64,000 bases of DNA from Nocardioides sp. GY 10127 (lineage in GTDB: Bacteria > Actinomycetota > Actinomycetes > Propionibacteriales > Nocardioidaceae): assembly GCF_004919085.1 (NCBI RefSeq), contig NZ_STGL01000006.1:1-64000 (forward strand), read 5' to 3'. Both the position numbers and the translations under genes were made by a program. The notes under the pieces were generated by a model that was not told the DNA's origin, did no database searches, and worked only from the letters and a program-made list of their open reading frames with translations. Position 1 is the stretch's first letter; every line of letters begins with the position of its first letter. Positions 1 through 7,833 of this stretch are shown here, piece after piece.

Positions 1-70
1 CGACCGGCTACTGTCCCACCCACCAAAACATGGTGTTGCAGACGCGGGTTGAATCCACCCCCGCCAACCA

Positions 71-159
71 GTTGCTCAGCCACCGCTCCTCAGCCGGCCC
101 CGGGGTGGGCGGTGCGCCAGCAACCTTCTTCGCCCGCAGAACCGTTGCTCAGCCACCGC
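71..159. repeat. 16-bp direct repeat near window edge
   Basis: The 16-mer gttgctcagccaccgc occurs at 71-86 and again at 144-159. I see no convincing gene in the first 182 bases; the open frames there have no ribosome site and no family resemblance. The repeat may be chance or part of a longer element cut by the window edge. Confidence 0.4.
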
Positions 160-182
160 CACTCACCAGCCCGCGGGCACGC

Positions 183-923
183 TCACTCCGCCTCGCGCTC
201 CTGCTCGACGCCGAGCCCGTGGGCCAGGCCCCACAGCACCGCCTGCGACCGGGAGTGGACGCCCATCTTGCGGTAGGCGGTCCGCACGTAGGTCTTCACG
301 GAGTTCACCGACAGCCAGCAGGAGCGCGCGATCTCGGTGTTGGACAGTCCGCGGCAGATGAGGGCCACGACCTCGGCCTCGCGGGCCGAGAGACCGTGCT
401 CCTGGGCCGGCCACGTGGGCTGGCCGGCGCTGGCCTCGTCGGCGTCGTGCGGAGTCGTCCCGTCCTCGCCCGTCGCCGGCTCGTCGGTCGTCTCCGGCTC
501 GACGTCCGGGCCGAGCAGCCGCACCGGGTCCCCGGCGGCGACCTTCTCGATCGCGGCGACGAGGTCCTCCACCGTCGCCCGCTTGCTCACGAAACCGTGG
601 GCCCCGCGCGCGAGCGCGTCGTCGGCCGCGGGGGCCTCGTCGTGCCAGGAGTAGACCAGCACCCTCTCCCCCGAGGCCAGCACGTCCTCCAGGCCGAAGC
701 CGGTGCCGGGGGTCTGGGCGAAGGTGTCGAAGAGGACGACGTCCACCGGCTCCGCCGAGCCCACACCGGCCGCGCGTTCGCGCACCACCACCCGGTCACC
801 GAAGGGCTCCAGCAGGGCGGAGAGGCCGGCGAGGACCACCTGGTAGTCGTTGACCAGCGAGATGCCCACCGGGGCGTCGCCGCGCACGTCGGGCACGGGA
901 CGGGGAGCACTGGGGGAATCCAT
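183..923 (-). CDS. LuxR/NarL-type response regulator
   Basis: The protein has 246 residues. A CheY-like receiver domain spans about residues 20-145, with a candidate phosphoacceptor Asp at about 66 in FDTFA and a conserved Lys in FVSKRA near 116. A LuxR-type helix-turn-helix spans about 178-238 (GLSAREAEVVALICRGLSN, then SVKTYVR). The acidic pair that usually binds Mg at the N-terminal end of the receiver is reduced to Asn25-Asp26, so phosphorylation may be weak or absent. No histidine kinase gene lies beside it in the window. The ATG start is preceded by TAGGCT six bases upstream and no Shine-Dalgarno sequence, which suits a leaderless mRNA. The target genes cannot be inferred; the family is clear. 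Confidence 0.9.
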   Translation of the reverse strand: MDSPSAPRPVPDVRGDAPVGISLVNDYQVVLAGLSALLEPFGDRVVVRERAAGVGSAEPVDVVLFDTFAQTPGTGFGLEDVLASGERVLVYSWHDEAPAADDALARGAHGFVSKRATVEDLVAAIEKVAAGDPVRLLGPDVEPETTDEPATGEDGTTPHDADEASAGQPTWPAQEHGLSAREAEVVALICRGLSNTEIARSCWLSVNSVKTYVRTAYRKMGVHSRSQAVLWGLAHGLGVEQEREAE

Positions 924-929
924 AGCCCC

Positions 930-935
930 AGCCTA
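930..935 (-). promoter_or_regulatory. -10 box, leaderless start of response regulator
   Basis: TAGGCT on the minus strand ends six bases before the ATG at 923. The transcription start would fall at or beside the start codon. Confidence 0.55.
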
Positions 936-1033
936 TTTCACCCGCGCGGAGGATGCCTCACGATGAGGTGCGTCGTACCGTCGCGACCCACCCATCAGCC
1001 GGGTGGGTCGCCAAGTGAAGGGACGATCCCCCC

Positions 1034-1828
1034 ATGCACCACACCTGGCAGCAGACCTGGCAGCAGCACCCCTCCTGGGGCCGCGGACCTGCCCTGGAGC
1101 TCGAGAACGCCGGACGCGCCTGCGACCGGCTCGTGGTCGTCTCGGCCCACCCCGACGACGAGAGCCTGGGGGTCGGTGGGCTCATCGCCACCGCGCACCG
1201 GGCCGGCCTCTCCGTCTACGTCGTGCTGCTCACCGCCGGGGAGTCCTCGCACCCGCCCCGCCAGGACATGAGCCGGCACTCGCTGGCCACGCTGCGGCTG
1301 GGCGAGCTGGACCGCGCCGTGGAGCACCTGGCCCCCGGTGCCCCCGTCGTCTTCCTCGGGGCGCCCGACACCGGCGTCACCACCGTGGAGCGCGAGGTGG
1401 TCACGGCCCTCACCGAGATCGTCGGGGACGGCTCGCGCACCCTCCTCGTGGCGCCCTGGCGCGAGGACGGTCACCCCGACCACGAGGCCGCCGGCCGGGC
1501 CGCCGCCGAGGTCGCGGAGGCCACCGGTGCGCGCCTCGTCGAGTACCCGCTGCTCATGTGGCGCCACGTGGAGCCCGCCGACGCCCCCTGGGAGCGCATG
1601 TCGGTGCTGGCGCTCGACGCGGACGTCGTGGAGGCCAAGCGCGAGGCGATCCGCTGCCACGCCTCGCAGGTGCGGCCCCGTGACCTGGGCGACGGCGACG
1701 CCGAGGCGAGCGTCGGCCCGGCCAGCCTCGCCCTCTTCGAGGCGTGCGTGGAGCACGTGCTCGTCGCGCCGCAGTCCGAGTCGGACGACAGCGCCGACCC
1801 CCGGCTGGAGCCCGCCGGCGCCAGCTGA
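1034..1828 (+). CDS. PIG-L family deacetylase (LmbE-like)
   Basis: This 264-residue protein belongs to the PIG-L/LmbE zinc deacetylase family, which removes acetyl groups from N-acetylglucosamine-type substrates; actinobacterial members include MshB and Mca of mycothiol metabolism. The zinc motif AHPDDE is at residues 38-43 and the second metal-site motif HPDH is at 147-150. The His/Trp-rich first 20 residues look like a lineage-specific extension. It lies on the opposite strand to its upstream neighbour and ends six bases before the convergent adenosine deaminase gene. The sequence does not say whether the substrate is a mycothiol intermediate or another amino sugar, so I give no gene symbol. 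Confidence 0.88.
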   Translation: MHHTWQQTWQQHPSWGRGPALELENAGRACDRLVVVSAHPDDESLGVGGLIATAHRAGLSVYVVLLTAGESSHPPRQDMSRHSLATLRLGELDRAVEHLAPGAPVVFLGAPDTGVTTVEREVVTALTEIVGDGSRTLLVAPWREDGHPDHEAAGRAAAEVAEATGARLVEYPLLMWRHVEPADAPWERMSVLALDADVVEAKREAIRCHASQVRPRDLGDGDAEASVGPASLALFEACVEHVLVAPQSESDDSADPRLEPAGAS

Positions 1829-1833
1829 GGCGC

Positions 1834-2871
1834 TCAGCCCTCGTACGCGTCGATCTCCGCCAGCACGCGGGCCCGCACGTCGTCCGGCGCGAAGGACGCC
1901 CGCACGCCCTCCCGCGCCAGCTCGCGCAGGCCCTCGCGGTCCAGGCCGAGCAGGTCGGCCGCCACCAGGTACTCCTGGTTGAGCGTGGTGTTGAACATCG
2001 GCGGGTCGTCGGAGTTGATCGTCACCCGCACCCCCGCCTCCACGAACTGTCGCAGCGGGTGCGAGGCGAGGTCGGGGACAGCGCGGGTCGCCACGTTGCT
2101 GGAGGGGCACACCTCGAGCGGGACGCCGGTCAGGGCGAGGTGCTCGAGCAGTGCCGGGTCCTGGGCGGCCGAGGTGCCGTGCCCGATGCGCTCGGCCCCC
2201 AGGTCCCGCAGCGCGTGCCAGATGGTCTCGGGGCCGGTGGTCTCACCGGCGTGCGGGACGCTGCGCAGCCCCTCGGAACGGGCCTGGGCGAAGTGCCGGG
2301 CGAACTGGGGCCGTGGCACCCCGATCTCGGGGCCGCCCAGCCCGAAGCCGACGAGCGCCTCGGTGCGGTGGTCCATGGCGATCGCCAGCGTGGCGTCGGC
2401 GGCACGTACGCCGGCCTCACCGGGCACGTCGTAGATCCACCGCAGCACGACCCCGAGGTCCCGCTCGGCCGCCACCCGGGCGTCCTCGATGGCCTCGGTG
2501 TAGGCCTGCGCCGACATGCCCTCGCCGGGCCGGTACGGCAGCACCGAGGTGTAGGGCGTGCACGTGAGCTCGGCGTAGCGCACCTGCTGGGCGGCGAGCC
2601 CGCGCGCCACCTCGTAGGTGAGGAAGCGGACGTCCTCGGGGGTCCGGACGAGCGCGACGACGGCGAGGTAGACGTCGATGAAGTGCGCGAAGTCGCGGAA
2701 CTCGAAGAACCGGCGCAGCTCGTCGAGGTCGGTGGGCACCGTGCCGGGGTGTCGGGCCGCGAGGCCGGCGACGATCTCCGGGCTGGCGGAGCCGACGTGG
2801 TGGACGTGCAGCTCGGCCTTCGGCAGACCGGCGACGAACGAGGCCAGCGGGTGCGGTGCGGTGGTGCTCAT
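1834..2871 (-). CDS. Adenosine deaminase family protein
   Basis: Adenosine deaminases convert adenosine or deoxyadenosine to inosine in purine salvage. The 345-residue protein shows the metal pair H22-x-H24 in PKAELHVHHVG, the catalytic block PHAGE, the IGHG motif and the metal-binding INSDD near the C-terminus. The loop after the first His pair reads HHVGSAS rather than the usual LEGT; this variant occurs in some actinobacterial paralogues and may alter substrate choice. I chose the ATG at 2871; an upstream in-frame start at 2886 would add only five residues. It is convergent with the PIG-L gene. Confidence 0.9.
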   Translation of the reverse strand: MSTTAPHPLASFVAGLPKAELHVHHVGSASPEIVAGLAARHPGTVPTDLDELRRFFEFRDFAHFIDVYLAVVALVRTPEDVRFLTYEVARGLAAQQVRYAELTCTPYTSVLPYRPGEGMSAQAYTEAIEDARVAAERDLGVVLRWIYDVPGEAGVRAADATLAIAMDHRTEALVGFGLGGPEIGVPRPQFARHFAQARSEGLRSVPHAGETTGPETIWHALRDLGAERIGHGTSAAQDPALLEHLALTGVPLEVCPSSNVATRAVPDLASHPLRQFVEAGVRVTINSDDPPMFNTTLNQEYLVAADLLGLDREGLRELAREGVRASFAPDDVRARVLAEIDAYEG

Positions 2872-2922
2872 GGCGCATGCTCTCACCTGCGCCGACCAGC
2901 ACCGATCAGCACCCGCGAACGG

Positions 2923-2960
2923 CGACGGCCCGCCACCCCGGGCGGGGTGGCGGGCCGTCG
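2923..2960 (-). terminator. Strong hairpin terminator after the redox operon
   Basis: A 17-bp perfect stem (2923-2939 with 2944-2960) and a 4-nt loop lie between the adenosine deaminase start and the stop of the DsbA-like gene. It probably ends transcription of the 4311-2994 operon. Confidence 0.8.
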
Positions 2961-2993
2961 GCGCGCTCTGTCGAGCCGGGCGACGCGGTGGCG

Positions 2994-3731
2994 TCAGCTC
3001 ACGGTGTCGATGACGGTCTGCGCGATGTCGTCCACCGAGCTGCCGCTGACCTGCTCGCCGTCGAGGATGACGGTCGGGGTGCCCTGGACGCCGGCGTCGG
3101 TCGCGGCGGTGGTGGCCTTCGCGACGAAGGCCTTCTTGGACTCGTTGAGGATGCCGTCGCTCACGGTGTCCTCGTCGGCGCCGGCCTCGACCGCCCAGTC
3201 GAGCAGCTGCTGGTTGTCGGGGAAGGTCTCGGAGTCCTCCGAGGGCTGGTTCTCGTAGAGGATGTCGTGGAACTTCTTCGCCACCGTCGGGCCCTCCTTG
3301 TCGAGGACGACGAAGAAGGCGCTGGCGGACCGCTCGGAGTAGTCCGAGATGCTGGAGAGCAGGTTGAACGGGCGGTACTCGATCTGGACGTTGCCCGCGT
3401 TCGCGGCCTTCTCCAGCTTCGTGCGGGTCGCCGACTCGAACTCGCCGCAGTAGGGGCAGAGGAAGTCCTCGTAGATGACGAGGGAGTGCGGGGCGTCGTC
3501 GTCACCGATGGTGACGCCGTACGTGCCCTCGCCCGCGCCGGCGGCGGCCACGTCGGCGGGGTCGTCAAGGTTCGTCAGGTAGACGTACACGCCACCGATG
3601 ACGAGCACCAGCACGGCCACCACGGAGACGACCGTGATGAGGTTGCGGCGCTTCTCGGCCTTCTGCTGCGCAGCGAGCGCGGCGGCCGCCCGGGCGGCTC
3701 GCTCGTTGCTGGTGTTCTGCTTCTTCGCCAT
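2994..3731 (-). CDS. Membrane-anchored DsbA-like thioredoxin-fold protein
   Basis: The protein has 245 residues: a charged cytoplasmic N-terminus rich in Ala and Lys, one membrane segment at about 31-53, and an extracytoplasmic thioredoxin-fold domain with the CPYC active site at 92-95. The conserved cis-proline loop reads GTPTVILDG near the C-terminus. It should act outside the membrane as a disulfide oxidase or isomerase. The gene starts ten bases after the MauE-like membrane gene ends, so the two are co-transcribed; MauE/DoxX-type proteins are thought to shuttle electrons to such thioredoxins. The ATG at 3731 is preferred because it begins the conserved MAKKQ-type N-terminus. Confidence 0.9.
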   Translation of the reverse strand: MAKKQNTSNERAARAAAALAAQQKAEKRRNLITVVSVVAVLVLVIGGVYVYLTNLDDPADVAAAGAGEGTYGVTIGDDDAPHSLVIYEDFLCPYCGEFESATRTKLEKAANAGNVQIEYRPFNLLSSISDYSERSASAFFVVLDKEGPTVAKKFHDILYENQPSEDSETFPDNQQLLDWAVEAGADEDTVSDGILNESKKAFVAKATTAATDAGVQGTPTVILDGEQVSGSSVDDIAQTVIDTVS

Positions 3732-3741
3732 CGTTGAGGGC

Positions 3742-4311
3742 TCAGCCTTCCTCGGACTCGTCGGGGACCACGGCGGTCGCAGGGAAGAGTACGGGGTCGA
3801 GCGCAAGGCGGGTGCGCGGACGTACCACCAGCCACACCGACAACGCCAGGAGACCGAGGTCGCGCAGGATCTCCGTGAAGTAGGCCAGCTGCGGGTGGGC
3901 CACCGGCCCCTCGCCGCCGAAGCAGCCGCAGTTGGTGTTGATCCCCCGCGCCCAGACCTGGGCGATCGCGACCACGAACACCGCCAGCAGGACGGCCGAG
4001 ACGACCGCCGCCTGCCGGGTCAGCAGCCCGAGCAGCAGGAGCAGGCCGAGGGCCAGCTCGACAGCCGGCAGCAGGTGCCCGAGCATCGGCACGACGGACT
4101 CCGGCAGCACCTGGTAGTTCCGCACCGCCTGGACGCTGCCCTGCGGGTCCGGCAGCTTCAGCAGCGCCGCCACCACCCACACGCCACCGACGACGAGCCG
4201 GGCACCGAGCCCGATCCAGGGGGCCGGTCCGTCCAGGCGTCCCAGCAGGGCCCTCGCCCCGCGCCGCGAGCGCTCGTCATGGCCGGGGGCGGGGCTGTGC
4301 AGCACGGTCAC
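3742..4311 (-). CDS. MauE/DoxX-type redox membrane protein
   Basis: This 189-residue protein has about four hydrophobic helices and the cysteine-containing segment NCGCFGG near residues 126-133, the hallmark of MauE-like redox-associated membrane proteins. A role in passing electrons to or from the DsbA-like partner encoded ten bases downstream is inferred from context. The GTG start at 4311 lies six bases after TACGGT, with no ribosome site, which suggests a leaderless mRNA. Confidence 0.85.
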   Translation of the reverse strand: MTVLHSPAPGHDERSRRGARALLGRLDGPAPWIGLGARLVVGGVWVVAALLKLPDPQGSVQAVRNYQVLPESVVPMLGHLLPAVELALGLLLLLGLLTRQAAVVSAVLLAVFVVAIAQVWARGINTNCGCFGGEGPVAHPQLAYFTEILRDLGLLALSVWLVVRPRTRLALDPVLFPATAVVPDESEEG

Positions 4312-4317
4312 CCGACC

Positions 4318-4323
4318 ACCGTA
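4318..4323 (-). promoter_or_regulatory. -10 box, leaderless start of MauE-like gene
   Basis: TACGGT on the minus strand ends six bases before the GTG at 4311. Confidence 0.5.
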
Positions 4324-4460
4324 GGCAACCGCGGGCGTCCGCAGCGGGCCGCGAGCCGTGCCGATGACCTAGGTCCCGGCAGGCGCTGACCCTCGGCGCC
4401 ACCCAGCACGACAGATGTCCGCGCCTGTGGGCGGGCAGGCGTGCACACAGGACGGATGGG

Positions 4461-4466
4461 TAGGGT
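4461..4466 (+). promoter_or_regulatory. -10 box upstream of orn
   Basis: TAGGGT lies eight bases before the ATG of oligoribonuclease, with no Shine-Dalgarno sequence between. Confidence 0.5.
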
Positions 4467-4474
4467 TCCTGGTC

Positions 4475-5098
4475 ATGAGCGACCGACTCGTGTGGATCGA
4501 CTGCGAGATGACCGGCCTCGACCTGAGGGCCGACGCCCTCATCGAGGTCGCCGCCCTCGTCACCGACTTCGAGCTCAACGTCCTCGGGGAGGGCGTCGAC
4601 ATCATCATCAAGCCCCCGGCCGAGGCGCTGGAGCAGATGGTGCCGTTCGTCCGCGAGATGCACGAGAAGTCGGGCCTGCTCGCCGAGCTCGACTCAGGCG
4701 TGACGCTCGAGGAGGCCGAGCGCCAGGTGATGGAGTACGTGCGCGCCCAGTGCCCCGACGGCTCCCGCCCGCCGCTGGCCGGCAACACGGTGGCCACCGA
4801 CCACGCCTTCCTCTCCCGGGACATGCACGAGCTCGACGCGTTCCTGCACTACCGGATCGTCGACGTCTCCTCCATCAAGGAGCTCTCGCGCCGCTGGTAC
4901 CCCCGCGCCTACTTCTCGGCGCCGGACAAGCGCGGCAACCACCGCGCCCTGGCCGACATCCAGGAGTCGATCGAGGAGCTGCGCTACTACCGCGAGACGG
5001 TCTTCGTCCCGCAGCCCGGGCCCGACAGCGAGACCGCCAAGGCCGCTGCCGCGCGCCACGGAGGCTCCCTCACGGGCCTCCAGGGGCACCATCACTGA
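4475..5098 (+). CDS. orn: Oligoribonuclease
   Basis: Oligoribonuclease is the 3'-5' exoribonuclease that degrades the shortest RNA oligonucleotides, including pGpG-type linear dinucleotides. The 207-residue protein has the normal family length. All DEDD-family elements are visible: WIDCEMTGL (Asp9, Glu11), the ExoII block NTVATDHAFL and the ExoIII block NHRALADI. An upstream in-frame start at 4415 would add 20 residues without homology, so I chose the ATG at 4475, eight bases after TAGGGT. The protein acts in the cytosol. tRNA-His follows, separated by 65 bases. Confidence 0.96.
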   Translation: MSDRLVWIDCEMTGLDLRADALIEVAALVTDFELNVLGEGVDIIIKPPAEALEQMVPFVREMHEKSGLLAELDSGVTLEEAERQVMEYVRAQCPDGSRPPLAGNTVATDHAFLSRDMHELDAFLHYRIVDVSSIKELSRRWYPRAYFSAPDKRGNHRALADIQESIEELRYYRETVFVPQPGPDSETAKAAAARHGGSLTGLQGHHH

Positions 5099-5163
5099 CG
5101 CCGATTCGGCGCTCCCGGACCCCCTCCCCTAGACTCGTCCGCGGCCCGGTGACCGGGCCCGAT

Positions 5164-5240
5164 GGTGGGCGTAGCTCAGCTGGTAGAGCATCGCGTTGTG
5201 GTCGCGAGGGTCGCGGGTTCGAGTCCCGTCGCTCACCCCA
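5164..5240 (+). tRNA. tRNA-His (anticodon GTG)
   Basis: A full cloverleaf can be drawn. The 7-bp acceptor stem is 5165-5171 with the 3' strand before C73, and there is an extra G at 5164 as expected for G-1 of tRNA-His. The anticodon GTG is at 5198-5200 in a 5-bp stem, the T-loop contains GGTTCGAGTCC, and the CCA end is encoded at 5238-5240. Confidence 0.97.
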
Positions 5241-5245
5241 TCGAA

Positions 5246-5277
5246 GCAGGGCCCCGGCCGGCAGGCCGGGGCCCTGC
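5246..5277 (+). terminator. Terminator of tRNA-His
   Basis: A 14-bp GC-rich stem with a GGCA loop follows six bases after the tRNA. Confidence 0.85.
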
Positions 5278-5389
5278 TCGCTTCTTGGGGCCCGCCGAGT
5301 CGGCACCCCCGCCGTGGTCCTGACGGCTTGTCGAAATCCTGCGGATTTCCAGACTCCGACCAGTCGGACGAGGCTCACAGTCTCTGTCC

Positions 5390-5614
5390 ATGGCAAACGT
5401 TTACGAGATCTCCTCAGGCGCCGGCACCCCCGCCCGCCGGACCCCGTCCACCTCCGCCCGCGCCCGCTCCGCGGCCCGCACCCGTGGCGTCGTCGTCGAC
5501 CTCCTGGCGGAGAACCTCCGCCGCTCGGCGGTCGAGCAGGAGCGCCGCAACGCGACGCTCGCCTGGGCCGTGACCCTCTCCGCGACGTCCCGCGGCCTCG
5601 GTCGCGTCGCCTGA
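5390..5614 (+). CDS. Small hypothetical protein
   Basis: A 74-residue open frame begins MANVYEISSG and is rich in Arg, Ala, Thr and Ser. Its third codon positions are almost all G or C after the first few codons, as in real genes here. I recognise no family. The ribosome site is weak (GAGG about 13 bases upstream). It lies alone between the tRNA-His terminator and a 10-bp tandem repeat. It could be a real small basic protein or a chance frame; overlapping minus-strand frames look less gene-like. Confidence 0.45.
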   Translation: MANVYEISSGAGTPARRTPSTSARARSAARTRGVVVDLLAENLRRSAVEQERRNATLAWAVTLSATSRGLGRVA

Positions 5615-5616
5615 GC

Positions 5617-5648
5617 CAGCAGCACCCCGCAGCACCCCGCAGCACCCC
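5617..5648. repeat. 10-bp tandem repeat, three copies
   Basis: Three consecutive copies of cagcaccccg follow directly after the stop of the small open frame at 5614. Likely slippage-derived; no function is apparent. Confidence 0.6.
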
Positions 5649-5730
5649 GCCTCGCCCGACCCCCAAGCGCGACGAGGCCACCTCCCGTCCACCCCAACCT
5701 CACCCCGCACCACCCGAGCCCCCGACGCGA

Positions 5731-5775
5731 AGGACCCCCGGCACCCGCTCCCCTCGAGCAGGTACCGGGGGTCCT
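5731..5775. terminator. Hairpin terminator 3' of the sigma factor gene
   Basis: Inverted arms 5731-5745 and 5761-5775 (aggacccccgg...ccgggggtcct) form a stem with a 15-nt loop just past the minus-strand sigma factor stop. It can serve either strand. Confidence 0.75.
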
Positions 5776-5806
5776 TCGTCGTGGACGACCCGGGGAGCCG
5801 GACGCG

Positions 5807-6715
5807 TCAGGCGACGTCGCCCAGCGCCTGGCGCAGCTGGACCAGCAGCTTCTGGAGGAGGCGCGAGACCTGGACCTGGCTCATCCCCAGCTCCTCGGCG
5901 ATCTCGCGCTGGCTGCGCTCGTGGACGAAGCGCAGCGCGAGCACCTCGCGCTCGCGGGGCGCCAGCTGGGCCAGGAGCGGACGCAGCAGCATCCGGGCCT
6001 CGCACTGCTCCGCGTCGCGATCGCCGTCGGGCGCCACGTCGCGCGGGCCGGCGTCCTCGGCGCCCGGGGCGGGGGCGTCGAGCGAGAGCAGCGAGTAGAA
6101 CGAGCGCGCAGCCAGCGCCTCCCGCACGGTGTCGACGGACTCCTCGACCTCGGCCGCCAGGCCCTCCACCCCGGCCTGGTCGAGCCGGTCGAAGGAGATC
6201 TGGGCGCGCAGGAGGCGGGAGTGCGCACGCTGGACGTCGCGGGGCGGCCGGATGGTCCAGCCGTGGTCGCGGAAGTGCCGGCGGATCTCGCCCGTGATCG
6301 ACGGCACGGCGTAGGCGAGCAGGTCACGACCCTGGCCGGGGTCGAAGGAGCGCACGGCGCGCACGAGGGCCAGGTAGGCCACCTGCGTGAGGTCCTCGAT
6401 CGCCATGCCCTTGCGGTCGTAGCGCCGCGCCAGCGCCTCGGCCACCCGCATGTTCAGCTCGACCACGCGGTCGAGCAGCGCCCGCCGCTCCTCCTCGCCG
6501 CCCGCCGCCGCGGCCTGCTCGAGCAGGTGCTGGGTGAAGTGCGAGCGCTGGGCGTCGGTGAGCCGACGGACCCGGGTGGCGTCGAGGTCGATGACGTCGG
6601 CGAGGGCCGTCGCCCCGGACTGCGAGCGGGCAGCGACAGCGCGGGTGGCCTGCTCGGCCGGGCGCGGCACAGCCGGACGGACGGCGTCCGGGCCGGTGGA
6701 GAGGGTGAGGCTCAC
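5807..6715 (-). CDS. SigB/SigF/SigG-family RNA polymerase sigma factor
   Basis: This 302-residue sigma-70 group 3 protein resembles the actinobacterial SigB/SigF/SigG stress and differentiation family. Region 2 is at about residues 85-150 (KGMAIEDLTQVAYLAL and the AYAVPSITGEIRRHFRD segment typical of this group). Region 3 follows, and region 4 is at about 245-298 with the helix-turn-helix SQREIAEELGMSQVQVSRLL. An N-terminal extension of about 60 residues is not conserved. No anti-sigma or anti-anti-sigma gene lies beside it, unlike many sigF loci. The GTG start at 6715 has a good ribosome site (CAGGAGCT). Confidence 0.93.
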   Translation of the reverse strand: MSLTLSTGPDAVRPAVPRPAEQATRAVAARSQSGATALADVIDLDATRVRRLTDAQRSHFTQHLLEQAAAAGGEEERRALLDRVVELNMRVAEALARRYDRKGMAIEDLTQVAYLALVRAVRSFDPGQGRDLLAYAVPSITGEIRRHFRDHGWTIRPPRDVQRAHSRLLRAQISFDRLDQAGVEGLAAEVEESVDTVREALAARSFYSLLSLDAPAPGAEDAGPRDVAPDGDRDAEQCEARMLLRPLLAQLAPREREVLALRFVHERSQREIAEELGMSQVQVSRLLQKLLVQLRQALGDVA

Positions 6716-6852
6716 GGGAGCTCCTGGATCGAGGGGACGGTCGTGACACCTGCCTTATTGACCATCGACAAACCTTCTACACCTCCTTCACCCCTTTGGT
6801 TCCTCAACCTTCACCCTCGGGCGCCACCGACCGGGCGGACTGGCCGGTGGCC

Positions 6853-6878
6853 ATTTATCTGACTAGAGTCAGACAAAT
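6853..6878. promoter_or_regulatory. Palindromic operator over -10 box and start codon of MarR-GNAT gene
   Basis: A 26-bp near-perfect palindrome has arms ATTTATCTGACT and AGTCAGACAAAT around a 2-bp centre. The hexamer TAGAGT at 6864-6869 inside it looks like the -10 box and ends seven bases before the ATG at 6877, which is itself in the right arm. Bound protein would cover the promoter and start; autorepression by the downstream MarR domain is the natural reading. Confidence 0.8.
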
Positions 6879-7758
6879 GCAGGACGCCGTCGCCACCCTC
6901 CGCCGCTTCAACCTCGCCTGGAGCCGCCGCACCGGCGTCCTCGAGCACTCCTTCCTCGGCCTCGGCCGGCCACTGGCGGCCTCGCGCCTGCTCCTCGAGA
7001 TCGGCCGGGACGACGACGGCGCGACCGTGCTCACGCTGCGGCACCGCCTCGGGCTGGACTCCGGGTACCTCTCGAGGCTCCTGCGCCGGCTCGAGAGGGA
7101 CGGTCTCGTGACGACGGTCCCCGACCCCGACGACCAGCGCCGACGGCTCGCGCGACTCACCGAGGCCGGCCGCGCCGAGCTGGCCGAGATCGACCAGCGC
7201 TCGGACGCCCTCGCCGGCGGGCTGGTGGCGGCCCTCTCCCCGCACCGGCAGGAGCGGCTCGCCGACGCCCTGCGCACCGCGGAGCTGCTGGTCCGCGCGG
7301 CCACCCTCGAGCTCGAGGAGCGACCCCACGACGACCCGGACGTGCTCGCGGCGGTCGGGCGCTACGTGGCCGAGATCGAGGCGCGCTTCACCGACGGCTT
7401 CGCCCACCCCGGCGCGCTGGTCGACCCGGGCGGGCACTACCTCCTGGCGACCAGCGACGGGGACGTCGTGGGCGTGGGCGGGGTGCGCGCGGTGACGATG
7501 CCGGACGGCTCGACGGCCGCCGAGGTCAAGCGGATGTGGGTCGACCCGACGTGGCGGGGCGCCGGGCTCGGCGGACGGATGCTCGAGGCGCTCGAGGAGC
7601 TCGCCGCCGGCCTCGGCCACGACCGCGTCGTCCTCGACACCAACCGGGTGCTGGCCGAGGCGGTCGCCCTCTACGAGCGCAGCGGGTACCGCGACGTCCC
7701 TCGCTACAACGACAACCCGCACGCGGACGCCTGGTACGCCAAGGACCTGCCGCACTGA
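6877..7758 (+). CDS. MarR-family regulator fused to GNAT acetyltransferase
   Basis: The protein has 293 residues in two domains. A winged-helix MarR domain covers about 1-145, with the recognition region DSGYLSRLLRRLERDGLV and the wing DPDDQRRRLARLT. A GNAT acetyltransferase domain covers about 155-293, with the acetyl-CoA loop WRGAGLGGRML and the C-terminal YERSGYRDV. Such fusions occur in many actinobacteria, and their substrates are mostly unknown. An upstream in-frame start at 6796 would run through the operator; the ATG at 6877 fits the promoter geometry better. It lies 76 bases before an FAD oxidoreductase gene, which has its own promoter. Confidence 0.9.
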   Translation: MQDAVATLRRFNLAWSRRTGVLEHSFLGLGRPLAASRLLLEIGRDDDGATVLTLRHRLGLDSGYLSRLLRRLERDGLVTTVPDPDDQRRRLARLTEAGRAELAEIDQRSDALAGGLVAALSPHRQERLADALRTAELLVRAATLELEERPHDDPDVLAAVGRYVAEIEARFTDGFAHPGALVDPGGHYLLATSDGDVVGVGGVRAVTMPDGSTAAEVKRMWVDPTWRGAGLGGRMLEALEELAAGLGHDRVVLDTNRVLAEAVALYERSGYRDVPRYNDNPHADAWYAKDLPH

Positions 7759-7821
7759 CCACCACAGGGCCGACCGCTGCCCGGCCGACCTCGACGAGGC
7801 CGACCTCCGCCTGGGCGCCGC

Positions 7822-7827
7822 TAGGTT
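7822..7827 (+). promoter_or_regulatory. -10 box, leaderless start of FAD oxidoreductase
   Basis: TAGGTT ends six bases before the GTG at 7834; there is no ribosome site. Confidence 0.55.
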
Positions 7828-7833
7828 GAGCCT

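Noticed and set aside
6780..6820. SigB/SigF-type autoregulatory promoter (GGTT...GGGGTG) ahead of the sigma factor gene
   Set aside because: Spacing between the two elements is too short (about 12 bases) for the GGTTT-N14-17-GGGTA type, so this is not supported.
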